DNA from: Ruegeria arenilitoris
GTDB lineage: Bacteria > Pseudomonadota > Alphaproteobacteria > Rhodobacterales > Rhodobacteraceae
Assembly (NCBI RefSeq): GCF_013031355.1
Contig: NZ_WPZO01000006.1
Coordinates: 124,001 to 188,000 of the forward strand
Direction: 5' to 3'
Length of the DNA stretch: 64,000 nucleotides
Part shown: positions 1-9,446 of the stretch, in pieces
Position numbering within the stretch: the first letter of the stretch is position 1
How the letters are laid out: each line of letters opens with the position of its first letter
The notes under the pieces: generated by a model
The model's input: the letters and a program-made list of their open reading frames with translations, nothing else
The model's database searches: none
Told to the model about the DNA's origin: nothing
Position numbers and translations under genes: made by a program

Positions 1-2129
1 GAATAGCCGTATTCGAAACCTAGAACCGCGTATTCCGACAGCATCGAGTCGATCACTTCGTATTTCGACTGGCCTGCACGGATGTTGTTCAGCGGGTAGT
101 ACCGCTCTTCGCTTTCCTGGTGGACAAAGCCCGAGTGACGCTGGCTGAACGTGCCGCGCGTCGCGTCTTGACCGGACAGACGCACCGGGAACCCTTCGGT
201 CAGCAGCGAGCCAAAGGCCAGCGCTTCACCGGTGGCCCAGTCAAAGCCCTTGCCGCTGTCGAACATCTGTTTCTTGTGGTCCAGCAGGCGGCCCACGGTC
301 TTGTGCAGGGCGATATCCTCAGGCGCGTGCGTCAGCGCGTTGCCGATCTCGGCCATGGTTTTCGGCGTGATCGCGGTTTCGCCGCGCACGTATTCCTCTT
401 TGTTCTTGTCCAGATGCGACCAACGCCCGTCCAGCCAGTCGGCCTTGTTGGGCTTGTAGTCTTTGCCGGCCTCGAACTCATCGTTCAGATGCGCCTGGAA
501 GGCAGCTTTCATGTCCTCGATCTCGCCCTCCGGGATCAGGCCGTCTTTGACCAGACGTTCTGTGTACAGCGACAGCGTGGTCTTATGCGTCTTGATCTTC
601 TTGTACATGATCGGGTTGGTGAACATGGGCTCGTCACCCTCGTTGTGACCAAACCGGCGATAGCAGAAGATGTCGATGACCACGTCCTTGTGGAACTTCT
701 GACGGAACTCGGTCGCAACCTTGGCGGCGTGAACCACGGCCTCGGGGTCGTCACCATTCACGTGGAAGATCGGCGCCTCGACCATCAGCGCAATATCGGT
801 GGGATATGGGCTGGAGCGCGAGAAGTGCGGCGCGGTGGTAAAGCCGATCTGGTTGTTGACCACGATATGCATGGTGCCGCCGGTCTTGTGACCGCGCAGA
901 CCGGACAGGCCAAAGCCTTCGGCCACAACACCCTGACCGGCAAAGGCCGCGTCGCCGTGCAGCAGGATGCCCATCACTGCGGTACGGTCGGTGTCGTTCA
1001 ACTGATCCTGCTTGGCGCGGACCTTGCCCAGCACCACCGGGTTCACCGCCTCAAGGTGCGAGGGGTTTGCGGTCAGCGACAGGTGCACGCTGTTGCCATC
1101 AAACTCACGATCGCTGGAGGCGCCGAGGTGGTATTTCACGTCGCCCGATCCATCCACGTCTTCGGGCTTGAAGCTGCCGCCCTGGAATTCGTTGAAGATC
1201 GCGCGATAAGGTTTGCTCATCACGTTGGCGAGGATGTTCAGACGGCCCCGGTGCGGCATCCCGATGACGATGTCCTTGATCCCCAATGCGCCGCCGCGCT
1301 TGATGATCTGCTCCATCGCGGGGATCAGCGCCTCACCGCCGTCCAGACCGAACCGCTTGGTGCCCATGTACTTGACGTGCAGGAATTTTTCGAAGCCTTC
1401 GGCCTCAACCATCTTGTTCAGGATCGCCTTGCGGCCTTCCTTGGTGAACTGGATTTCCTTGCCGTATCCCTCAATCCGCTCTTTCAGCCACGCGGCCTGT
1501 TCGGGATCAGAAATGTGCATGTATTGCAGCGCGAAGGTACCGCAATAGGTCCGTTTCACGATCTCCACGATCTGGCGCATCGAGGCCATCTGCAAGCCCA
1601 GAACGTTGTCGATAAAGATCGGCCGGTCCATGTCGGCTTCGGTAAAGCCATAGGTTTTGGGGTCCAACTCGGGGTGCGTGCTGGCGGCGCGCATACCCAG
1701 CGGGTCCAGATTGGCGGCCAGATGGCCCCGGATCCGATAAGCCCGGATCAGCATCAGCGCCCGCAGGCTGTCCAGCACCGCACGCTTGACCTGATCTTCG
1801 CTGACCTGAACGCCCTTGTCCGCAGCCTTGTCCTTGATCTTCTTGCCCGCCGCTTTGGCGTCGATCTCGGCCCATTCGCCGGTCAGCGCACCGGTCAGAT
1901 CATCCGCCGGCATCGGCGGCCAGTCGGTCCGCGCCCAGGACGGCCCCTCGGCCTCGCGCTGAACGTCTGGCGTGGCGTCACCCATGGCCTTGAAGAACTC
2001 GGCCCAGGCGGCATCCACCGCGCCGGGGTTCTTGGTGTACTGGGCATAAAGCTGCTCCAGATACTCGGCATTGTGCCCCTGCATAAAGCTTGAGGCGTGA
2101 AACGCGGAATTGGGCGTATGTTCGGTCAT
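1..2129 (-). CDS. sucA: 2-oxoglutarate dehydrogenase E1 component, 3' end cut by window edge
   Basis: This is the thiamine-diphosphate-dependent E1 subunit of the 2-oxoglutarate dehydrogenase complex, which decarboxylates 2-oxoglutarate and passes succinyl groups to the E2 subunit. About 709 codons are present and the frame stays open to position 1; family members are about 980 residues, so the C-terminal quarter lies outside. The N-terminus (MTEHTPNSAF, then FMQGHNAEYLEQLY) is the usual E1 docking region. The segment GMPHRGRLNVL and the later GHNEGDEP motif of the thiamine diphosphate domain are visible. The ATG at 2127-2129 overlaps the stop of the upstream DUF805 gene (ATGA), so the two are translationally coupled. 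The gene belongs to the sucC-sucD cluster on the same strand. Confidence 0.97.
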   Translation of the reverse strand, partial: MTEHTPNSAFHASSFMQGHNAEYLEQLYAQYTKNPGAVDAAWAEFFKAMGDATPDVQREAEGPSWARTDWPPMPADDLTGALTGEWAEIDAKAAGKKIKDKAADKGVQVSEDQVKRAVLDSLRALMLIRAYRIRGHLAANLDPLGMRAASTHPELDPKTYGFTEADMDRPIFIDNVLGLQMASMRQIVEIVKRTYCGTFALQYMHISDPEQAAWLKERIEGYGKEIQFTKEGRKAILNKMVEAEGFEKFLHVKYMGTKRFGLDGGEALIPAMEQIIKRGGALGIKDIVIGMPHRGRLNILANVMSKPYRAIFNEFQGGSFKPEDVDGSGDVKYHLGASSDREFDGNSVHLSLTANPSHLEAVNPVVLGKVRAKQDQLNDTDRTAVMGILLHGDAAFAGQGVVAEGFGLSGLRGHKTGGTMHIVVNNQIGFTTAPHFSRSSPYPTDIALMVEAPIFHVNGDDPEAVVHAAKVATEFRQKFHKDVVIDIFCYRRFGHNEGDEPMFTNPIMYKKIKTHKTTLSLYTERLVKDGLIPEGEIEDMKAAFQAHLNDEFEAGKDYKPNKADWLDGRWSHLDKNKEEYVRGETAITPKTMAEIGNALTHAPEDIALHKTVGRLLDHKKQMFDSGKGFDWATGEALAFGSLLTEGFPVRLSGQDATRGTFSQRHSGFVHQESEERYYPLNNIRAGQSKYEVIDSMLSEYAVLGFEYGY

Positions 2130-2668
2130 TGGGCTACCTCATATGGGTTGGGACCGTATTGGTTGGTGCCTGGTTGAGACGGGCGGGTCAGCCACCACAG
2201 AACCAGGAGGGGCGACACAAACAGGATCAGCAGTGTCGGAAGAACGACCAGCAAAGTGGCGCGAGTGAACAGGATGTCCAGATTGCCACCATGCTGGAAA
2301 TGCGAAGCAAGGCCGATACCAAAGACCAGAACAGCAAAGGCCCCGACAATCAGCAGGATCGGCAGCAGAGCGTATAGCCCGCTGCGCCCGGTATCATGCA
2401 TCCGCCGCCATGCGACGGCCAGATGCGGGAAGAACACGATCAGGGTCACAATGCTCTGGACCGGTGCCGAGGACGTGGCGGTGACGGATTTCACCTCATC
2501 GCTCTGGCTGACCGAAACCTGCGTGAAGAACTGCGCGTCGATGATCCCAGCGATGAAGCTCCAGATCACGATGAACAGGAAAAAGAACCAATATTCGGGC
2601 CGTGAGGCACGACCCGAGAAGGTGAAGAACTTGGAGAAACAGGTTCGGATGGCGTCGGAGAAGGTCAT
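2126..2668 (-). CDS. DUF805 family membrane protein
   Basis: This 180-residue inner-membrane protein carries the two marks of the DUF805 family: the N-terminal FSGRASRPEYW motif (residues 18-27) and the AVAWRRMHDTGRSG motif (about 85-97). Four hydrophobic segments lie near residues 28-45, 70-87, 98-118 and 136-160. The C-terminus is Pro/Asn-rich and cytosolic in appearance. The molecular function of DUF805 is not known. It overlaps the secreted-protein gene upstream and sucA downstream by 4 bp each, so it is embedded in the suc transcript. That position is unusual, since sucD and sucA are normally adjacent or separated only by short gaps in relatives. Family assignment is firm; the role is unknown. 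Confidence 0.85.
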   Translation of the reverse strand: MTFSDAIRTCFSKFFTFSGRASRPEYWFFFLFIVIWSFIAGIIDAQFFTQVSVSQSDEVKSVTATSSAPVQSIVTLIVFFPHLAVAWRRMHDTGRSGLYALLPILLIVGAFAVLVFGIGLASHFQHGGNLDILFTRATLLVVLPTLLILFVSPLLVLWWLTRPSQPGTNQYGPNPYEVAQ

Positions 2669-3381
2669 GAATCCCCCGCTTGGTACGTGTAGGAGTATCC
2701 GGTTCCAAAACCTGTTACATAGTTAAGCCATTCCAAGTCCTTGACCTCAAGTATGTGTGCATAAGGTGCATGAATGGAAGTGCTGTGAGTGATCTGAGGA
2801 TATGGCCAATCAAGTTTCGGGTTTCTCGTGCGTTCCGAGATCACCTGCGATGTGCCAGACGGGTTTCTTTTCAATTCCGGTCGGCTAAAGGCGCTTCCGA
2901 GCTCACGAGAGGCTTTGCCCTGCCCAAAGATTGCAGTGCAAGAGCTTTTGTATTCCACAAAGTCTGCTTTGAAATGCTGGCCCGCGCCCCCGAAATCAAC
3001 AAGAATAAGAAGCGCGGAAGTGCCGGAGGAAAAAGCCACGTTGTGAGCTTGATCGTTCAAGGGTGCTTGACCAACTTCAGGGAGGTGGCAATCCATGGCA
3101 AACCCTCCGCAGAAGGTTCCGTTTGGATCGTCTGGGTCAATCTCGTCCGACTTGAGAAAAGGCAACCCAATCCAAACGGTTCGGTCGACTACTTTTTCAG
3201 CCTCCGCGCCTTTGACTCGCTTCCAACCCAAGCCTTCTGCTCGCTCCACAAGGTCTGTAATGGAGGAGTAGCGAGCCTCGCACATATCAATTGTCGCAAT
3301 GGCGGACACTTCTTCTGCCGCAATTGGTGCTGCCAAAAGAAAAGAAGCTAGCGCGAGAATTGAAACTCTAGCGAGGCTCAT
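2665..3381 (-). CDS. secreted protein of unknown function, in the suc cluster
   Basis: I do not recognise this protein. The best start is the ATG at 3379-3381 (238 residues); a TTG lies directly before it. The first 22 or so residues form a clear Sec signal peptide (positive N-end, Leu/Ala core, cleavage near AAPIAAEE). The mature part is soluble, has only a few cysteines (including a TFCGGFAMDC stretch near residue 90) and no evident catalytic motif. Base composition differs from its neighbours: 26 of 60 bases are G or C at 2701-2760 and 29 of 60 at 3001-3060, against 37 of 60 in sdhA at 14101-14160. It starts 9 bp after the sucD stop and overlaps the DUF805 gene by 4 bp. It looks like a late insertion into the suc operon. 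Confidence 0.7.
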   Translation of the reverse strand: MSLARVSILALASFLLAAPIAAEEVSAIATIDMCEARYSSITDLVERAEGLGWKRVKGAEAEKVVDRTVWIGLPFLKSDEIDPDDPNGTFCGGFAMDCHLPEVGQAPLNDQAHNVAFSSGTSALLILVDFGGAGQHFKADFVEYKSSCTAIFGQGKASRELGSAFSRPELKRNPSGTSQVISERTRNPKLDWPYPQITHSTSIHAPYAHILEVKDLEWLNYVTGFGTGYSYTYQAGDS

Positions 3382-3390
3382 CAACGTTAC

Positions 3391-4272
3391 TTACCCAATC
3401 GCTTCCAGCACAGCCTCACCCAGCTGAGCCGGGCTTTCGGCCACAACGATACCGGCCGAGCGCATGGCTTCGATCTTGTCCTCGGCACCGCCTTTGCCGC
3501 CGGCGACGATCGCGCCCGCGTGGCCCATTCGGCGGCCCGGAGGAGCCGTGCGGCCGGCAATGAAACCGGCGGTCGGCTTTTTGCGGCCCTTTTTGGCCTC
3601 ATCCGCCAGGAACTGCGCAGCTTCTTCTTCGGCCGAGCCACCGATTTCACCGATCATGATGATCGACTCGGTTTCGTCATCCGCCAGGAACCACTCCAGC
3701 ACGTCGATATGCTCGGTGCCTTTGATCGGGTCGCCGCCGATGCCCACGCAGGTGGACTGGCCCAGACCCACATCGGTGGTCTGCTTGACGGCCTCATAGG
3801 TCAGGGTGCCCGAACGTGACACAACGCCGACCGAGCCGCGCTTGTGGATGTGGCCGGGCATGATGCCGATCTTGCAGGCATCCGGCGTGATGACGCCGGG
3901 GCAGTTCGGGCCGATCAGGCGCGATTTGGAACCTTCCAGCGCGCGCTTCACCTTCATCATGTCCAGAACCGGGATGCCTTCGGTGATGCAGACGATCACT
4001 TCCATCTCGGCATCAATCGCTTCGAGGATCGAGTCGGCCGCGAAGGGCGGCGGAACATAGATCACCGAGGCGTTGGCTTCGGTCACATGCTTGGCTTCGT
4101 GGACCGAGTTGAACACGGGCAGGCCCAGATGCTCCATCCCGCCTTTGCCGGGGGTCACGCCGCCGACCATCTTGGTGCCATAAGCGATGGCCTGTTCAGA
4201 GTGGAATGTGCCCTGCGAGCCGGTAAAGCCCTGACAGATCACTTTGGTGTTTTCGTCGATGAGGACTGCCAT
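3391..4272 (-). CDS. sucD: succinyl-CoA synthetase, alpha subunit
   Basis: The 293-residue alpha subunit of succinate--CoA ligase forms succinate from succinyl-CoA with nucleotide triphosphate synthesis. The N-terminal CoA-binding Rossmann region ([13 protein letters not shown], residues 12-24) is intact. The active-site histidine that is phosphorylated during catalysis is His251 in RRMGHAGAI. Length and motifs match the family throughout. It lies 84 bp downstream of sucC on the same strand and is followed after 9 bp by the secreted-protein gene, so it is expected to be co-transcribed with sucC and probably sucA. Confidence 0.98.
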   Translation of the reverse strand: MAVLIDENTKVICQGFTGSQGTFHSEQAIAYGTKMVGGVTPGKGGMEHLGLPVFNSVHEAKHVTEANASVIYVPPPFAADSILEAIDAEMEVIVCITEGIPVLDMMKVKRALEGSKSRLIGPNCPGVITPDACKIGIMPGHIHKRGSVGVVSRSGTLTYEAVKQTTDVGLGQSTCVGIGGDPIKGTEHIDVLEWFLADDETESIIMIGEIGGSAEEEAAQFLADEAKKGRKKPTAGFIAGRTAPPGRRMGHAGAIVAGGKGGAEDKIEAMRSAGIVVAESPAQLGEAVLEAIG

Positions 4273-4291
4273 CTGGCGTTCTCCTTTGTTA

Positions 4292-4342
4292 GGCGGGCCT
4301 CAGCCTGCCAGAATTCTTCGGAAAGGCGGAACAAGGCCCGCC
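4292..4342 (-). other. long-range stem in the sucC-sucD spacer
   Basis: A 9-bp perfect inverted repeat (ggcgggcct at 4292-4300 and aggcccgcc at 4334-4342) brackets 33 nt of the 84-bp gap between sucC and sucD. In the transcript it would form a GC-rich stem about 20 nt upstream of the sucD start. There is no U-tract, so it is not a standard terminator. It could stabilise the upstream mRNA part or tune the ratio of the two subunits; this is inference. Confidence 0.4.
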
Positions 4343-4356
4343 CCGCGGAATTGGGA

Positions 4357-5550
4357 TTAGCCTTTGACGGCCTTCACGATCTTCTCGGCACCGTCTTTCA
4401 GGTTGTCCGCCGCGATCACGTCCAGGCCAGAGGTGTTGATGATCTCTTTGCCCTTCTCGACATTCGTACCTTCCAGACGCACGACCAGCGGAACTTGCAG
4501 GCCAACCTCTTTCACCGCGGCGACAACGCCCTCGGCGATGACGTCACAGCGCATGATGCCGCCGAAGATGTTGACCAGAATGCCTTTGACGTTCGGGTCC
4601 GAGGTGATGATTTTGAACGCTTCGGTGACTTTCTCTTTGGTCGCTCCGCCACCTACGTCGAGGAAGTTGGCAGGCTCGGCGCCGTACAGCTTGATGATGT
4701 CCATGGTAGCCATTGCCAGACCGGCGCCGTTCACCATGCACCCGATCTCACCATCCAGCGCGATGTAGTTCAGGTCGTACTTGGAGGCTTCCAGTTCCTT
4801 GGGGTCTTCCTCGGTCGTGTCGCGCAGCTCGGCGATGTCGGGGTGGCGGTAAACCGCGTTGCCGTCAAAGCCCAGCTTGGCGTCCAGCACCTTGAGGTCG
4901 CCGCCTTCGGCCACGATCAGCGGGTTGATTTCCAGCATCTCCATGTCCTTCTCGACGAAGGCTTGGTAGAGCTGACCCATCAGCTTGACGCACTGTTTGA
5001 CCTGCGGGCCTTCCAGACCCAGCGAGAAGGCGATGCGACGGCCGTGATAGGGCTGATAACCGGTGGCCGGGTCGACCGAGAAGGACAGGATTTTCTCGGG
5101 CGTGGCTTCGGCCACTTCTTCGATGTCCATGCCGCCTTCGGTCGAGCAGACGAACGAAATGCGGCTGGTCTGGCGGTCTACCAGCAAGGCCAGATACAGT
5201 TCACGCTCGATGCCGGAACCGGCCTCGATATAGATGCGGTTGACCTGCTTGCCCGCGGGGCCGGTCTGATGCGTGACCAGCGTGCGGCCCAGCATCTTCT
5301 TGGCTTCTTCGGCAGCCTCTTCAACCGACTTGGTCAGACGGACACCGCCCTTTTCACCGGCATCGGCCTCTTTGAAAGAACCCTTGCCGCGGCCACCCGC
5401 GTGAATTTGGGCTTTGACAACCCACAGAGGGCCATCCAGTTCACCGGCTGCGGTTTTGGCTTCCTCGGCGCGCAGAACCGCGCGACCTTCGGAGACCGGA
5501 GCGCCATAGCTGCGAAGAAGAGCTTTGGCCTGATATTCGTGAATGTTCAT
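4357..5550 (-). CDS. sucC: succinyl-CoA synthetase, beta subunit
   Basis: The 397-residue ATP-grasp subunit of succinate--CoA ligase partners SucD. The start [12 protein letters not shown] is diagnostic. The ATP-grasp domain includes [14 protein letters not shown] (residues 44-57), and the C-terminal ligase domain has [15 protein letters not shown] and [10 protein letters not shown]. No change from the family is seen. It is the first gene of the suc cluster; a 221-bp gap separates it from the DUF1963 gene and carries two TGTGATCACA palindromes (5659-5668, 5680-5689), a probable operator for the operon. Confidence 0.98.
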   Translation of the reverse strand: MNIHEYQAKALLRSYGAPVSEGRAVLRAEEAKTAAGELDGPLWVVKAQIHAGGRGKGSFKEADAGEKGGVRLTKSVEEAAEEAKKMLGRTLVTHQTGPAGKQVNRIYIEAGSGIERELYLALLVDRQTSRISFVCSTEGGMDIEEVAEATPEKILSFSVDPATGYQPYHGRRIAFSLGLEGPQVKQCVKLMGQLYQAFVEKDMEMLEINPLIVAEGGDLKVLDAKLGFDGNAVYRHPDIAELRDTTEEDPKELEASKYDLNYIALDGEIGCMVNGAGLAMATMDIIKLYGAEPANFLDVGGGATKEKVTEAFKIITSDPNVKGILVNIFGGIMRCDVIAEGVVAAVKEVGLQVPLVVRLEGTNVEKGKEIINTSGLDVIAADNLKDGAEKIVKAVKG

Positions 5551-5657
5551 CGAAACTGTCCTGTCTGACTACGATTACACCGTTATAGAGATGTCTATGG
5601 GGCATTTATAAAGGGTTTTTTTACGCCAGTGCGGTTTTTGGCGAAGATTTTCAACAT

Positions 5658-5690
5658 TTGTGATCACAGGTTTTTTGGGTGTGATCACAA
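5658..5690. promoter_or_regulatory. paired TGTGATCACA palindromes upstream of sucC
   Basis: Two identical 10-bp palindromes TGTGATCACA occupy 5659-5668 and 5680-5689, with centres exactly 21 bp apart (two helical turns). Both are flanked by A/T runs. The nearer box ends 108 bp before the sucC ATG. The same arrangement, with the same 21-bp spacing, precedes sdhC. The two TGTGA halves abut, unlike CRP or FNR sites, which have a central gap. A dimeric regulator binding two adjacent sites on one DNA face is the natural reading. The rest of the 5551-5771 gap is A/T-rich leader with a TATAAA (minus strand, 5605-5610) as one possible -10. Confidence 0.7.
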
Positions 5691-5771
5691 ACCCGCAGAT
5701 CAGTCCCGTCGGCATGACAATCTAGGGTCTGCGCGGTTGCCAGCTTTGCGAATCTTGCAAATTGGCCGGCG

Positions 5772-7034
5772 TTAGTGGCATTCGAACATGAATTCGGTCT
5801 GCGCCCATTCTCGTGCTTTCAAATGCTCAGGTCTGATCCACCACGTCATGATACCAACATCGCCGGGCCACAGCGACCCGAAACTGTCATAGGTCAGCTG
5901 CAGAAGCAGCAGTTGATTGAGGCGTTCGTAAACACCGGCTTGAACCATTCTGCCCTGACCAAACATCTGGTGGCGCTCTGGATCGTCGCCCGGGGCGAGT
6001 TCGTGATTGTTGATGTGTTCCCGCACGGGTTCTGGCAGAGCCAGCCAGGCCTCATCGCCGCCAGTTACCGCATGTCTCACGGTGTCACGCGCCAGTTTCT
6101 CAGCTCCGCCCAGTCCAACGGAATAGAGGCTTCGAGTGTCAGGTGCAAACCTACGGAACTCTTCGTCGAGCCTCTCGGTTGATTGCCAAAGACGTTTACG
6201 GTCTTCGTCGTGCAACTCTGCCCAAGCAGGTTGTTCCTGAGACCAAGACCACAAATCCAAGACGAATTTGCGAAACGGCTTATACCCCTTTGTCCAGCGT
6301 AACGGCGCATGCTTGATCCAAGCGCGTTGCGCCCGGGATTTCATAGTGTCCGGTATAATCTGCGCCAATAGAGTTTCGCGGCACGCGGAAAGTTCCCGTA
6401 TGAGATGCCCGGCTAGTATCTTAACACTGGCATGCCAAACAAACCCGGTTTCCCTTAGCGCGGCATCAGGGGCGAGTTTGTGTTCGATCAAGAGGTCCAC
6501 CAACCGTGGTCTGCAAAACTCAGGGTTGGCAGCTTCCAACTCTAACGGGTCGTTGCCATCGTCGTCGACCTCCTCCTCATAGGGGGCAGAGTGGAATTCT
6601 ACGGGCCAGCACGGCAGAGTATGGACCACGCACAGCGGATTGTCGTGCTTCAGAAGGCTTCGCCCGTAATATTCCCCAAATGCGTGTGGCGTTCGCGCGG
6701 GTGGCTGCCGAAGTGAACCTGCAGTTCCAAGATATACGACACTGCCGTGTTGGTTTTGGACAGTATCGCAGAAAAACAGAAGCAAACCTGTTTGTGGTAG
6801 ACCTGTATCAGGGCGCAACGCGGTTACAGTTTCCAGATCTATCTGGGCACAGAAGGTAAGGGGTACGCCAGCAGGTGTGCGCGGCCAGGGATGTTCGCCC
6901 AGCATTGGCAGACCCCCTATATAGCTGTCCGTTTCGTTCCAGTTCACACAGCCAAGGGGCATCCTTGACACGACGATGGGGTCAATTTTTGGCAAGTCAA
7001 TTCTCGGTAAGATCGTGGCGAGAATGGTAGGCAA
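5772..7034 (-). CDS. DUF1963 (YwqG-like) protein
   Basis: This 420-residue soluble protein belongs to the DUF1963/YwqG family. The hallmarks are the GGLPMLGEHPWPRTPAGVPL region (about residues 39-58), the FCAQIDLETV strand and the LLLFFCD segment, together with a late LLLQLTYD...LWPGDVGIMTWWI segment. The function of the family is unknown. The reading used starts at a TTG (7032-7034), only 17 bp beyond the mdh terminator hairpin; the first in-frame ATG (MPLGCVNW, residue 26) is an alternative. GC content is a little lower than in the flanking TCA genes. It is interposed between mdh and sucC, genes that are close neighbours in related genomes. Confidence 0.8.
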   Translation of the reverse strand: MPTILATILPRIDLPKIDPIVVSRMPLGCVNWNETDSYIGGLPMLGEHPWPRTPAGVPLTFCAQIDLETVTALRPDTGLPQTGLLLFFCDTVQNQHGSVVYLGTAGSLRQPPARTPHAFGEYYGRSLLKHDNPLCVVHTLPCWPVEFHSAPYEEEVDDDGNDPLELEAANPEFCRPRLVDLLIEHKLAPDAALRETGFVWHASVKILAGHLIRELSACRETLLAQIIPDTMKSRAQRAWIKHAPLRWTKGYKPFRKFVLDLWSWSQEQPAWAELHDEDRKRLWQSTERLDEEFRRFAPDTRSLYSVGLGGAEKLARDTVRHAVTGGDEAWLALPEPVREHINNHELAPGDDPERHQMFGQGRMVQAGVYERLNQLLLLQLTYDSFGSLWPGDVGIMTWWIRPEHLKAREWAQTEFMFECH

Positions 7035-7040
7035 CTACGT

Positions 7041-7072
7041 AGAAACGAAAAGAGCGCCCGAAAGGGCGCTCT
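7041..7072 (-). terminator. rho-independent terminator of mdh
   Basis: A perfect 9-bp stem (agagcgccc 7051-7059, gggcgctct 7064-7072) closes a 4-nt loop. Read on the minus strand it is followed by TTTTCGTTTCT, a U-rich tail. It lies 31 bp after the mdh stop and just before the DUF1963 start. Confidence 0.85.
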
Positions 7073-7102
7073 GGAAACGTTGCATTTTCAACGCATTGAG
7101 CT

Positions 7103-8185
<1,083 letters not shown>

Positions 8186-8225
8186 CTAAACGGCCTGATA
8201 GACAAGCCTATTCACGGGATGCCAC

Positions 8226-8981
8226 ATGTTCGAATTGGACCTGATGTTTTTTGCTGTGGCGATCCCTGCGGTGATCTTTGCCGGCATCTCGAAGGGTGGG
8301 TTCGGCTCGGGTGTGGCGTTCGCGTCGTCGTCGATTCTGGCGCTAATCCTCACGCCCGGACAGGCGTTGGCGTTGATGCTGCCGATCCTGATGGTGATCG
8401 ATGTGGCCACCCTTGGCCCATACTGGAAACGCTGGAGCTGGCCGGATTCACGCCTGTTGATCCTGGGCGCTGTGCCGGGTGTTGCGCTGGGCGCGTGGCT
8501 GTATCGCGCGACGGATGACGACCTGTTGCGGTTGTTGATCGGAGGGATCTCGGTCGGTTTCGTGATCTGGCATATGGCGCAGAGCAAGGGCCTGATCCGT
8601 GGGTTTGCCAACCGCCTGCCATCCCCAGCCGGGCTGTTCGCAGGTCTGGTCGCGGGCTTTACCAGCTTCGTCAGCCACGCGGGCGGTCCGCCTGCCGCCG
8701 TGTACCTTTTGTCTCAACGCCTGTCGAAAACCGAGTTTCAGGCGTCCACTGTGCTGGTCTTCTGGGTCATCAATAGCGCAAAGTTCATACCCTACGCCTA
8801 TCTCGGCCTGTTCACCTGGCACACGGCGCTGGCGGATCTTCTTCTGACCCCCTTCGCCATCCTCGGCGCATGGTTGGGCGTCCGGGCGCATTTCATGCTG
8901 TCCGAGCGCCTGTTCTTCGGCATCGCCTATGTGCTGCTGACCATGACCGGCAGCAAACTGATCTGGGATGCGCTGACCTAG
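8226..8981 (+). CDS. TSUP (TauE/SafE, DUF81) family permease
   Basis: This 251-residue polytopic membrane protein of the TSUP family probably exports or imports a small sulfur-containing or organic anion. The family signature is seen twice: IFAGISKGGFGSG (residues 19-31) in the first half and LVAGFTSFVSHAGGPPAAVYLL (about 141-162) in the second half. About eight hydrophobic segments are present. Its substrate cannot be told from sequence. It is divergent from mdh and converges on the small secreted-protein gene with a 4-bp overlap. Confidence 0.88.
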   Translation: MFELDLMFFAVAIPAVIFAGISKGGFGSGVAFASSSILALILTPGQALALMLPILMVIDVATLGPYWKRWSWPDSRLLILGAVPGVALGAWLYRATDDDLLRLLIGGISVGFVIWHMAQSKGLIRGFANRLPSPAGLFAGLVAGFTSFVSHAGGPPAAVYLLSQRLSKTEFQASTVLVFWVINSAKFIPYAYLGLFTWHTALADLLLTPFAILGAWLGVRAHFMLSERLFFGIAYVLLTMTGSKLIWDALT

Positions 8982-9277
8982 ACGTTGGGGGGCAGCGCCT
9001 CGGCCATCTGCTCAAAGGCCTGTCCCGTGGCGATCAGGCAGGTCATTCCGTCGGGCAGGGTTACAGTGATGGTCCAGCTGCCTGTCTGGTCCGAGGCATA
9101 GACCTCCATCACTGCACCCTGCCGGGCAATGCCAATGCCGCGGCGTGTCTCGCCATAGGTCTCGGCCAGCCGTTTCACCACATCCTCGCGCGGGGCGCAG
9201 GTGCGGGCCTGTACCTGTTGCGCGGCCAGAACCATGATTCCAAGGCCCATCGTCATTTTGAAAAGCGTCTTTTTCAT
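8978..9277 (-). CDS. small secreted protein, function unknown
   Basis: This 99-residue protein begins with a Sec signal peptide (MKKTLFKMTMGLGIMVLAAQQVQA, cleavage near residue 24). The short mature domain (about 75 residues) starts with RTCAPREDVVKRLAETYGE and contains two cysteines (CAPRE and MTCLIA), which could form one disulfide. Similar small proteins of unknown function occur across Rhodobacterales; the RxDVVxxLxxxYGE pattern is what I recognise. The coding frame overlaps the 3' end of the TSUP gene by 4 bp on the opposite strand. No partner is evident. Confidence 0.75.
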   Translation of the reverse strand: MKKTLFKMTMGLGIMVLAAQQVQARTCAPREDVVKRLAETYGETRRGIGIARQGAVMEVYASDQTGSWTITVTLPDGMTCLIATGQAFEQMAEALPPNV

Positions 9278-9446
9278 CTCTCACCCCTTTCGATTCCATC
9301 TGCAAACAGGGTGCGGGTGGGGTGCAGAAATCTGGTTAAAACTCCGCGCGTTGCGCCACGTATGCTGCGTTGCGGCAAATTTCCTCTTGAACTTTCCGGC
9401 AAAAAATGGCCCATTCCGCGCAACATTCTTTCAAAGGGAGAGGCCA

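Noticed and set aside
5658..5690. CRP or FNR sites before sucC and sdhC
   Set aside because: The half-sites TGTGA and TCACA touch with no gap, whereas CRP and FNR sites have a central spacer.
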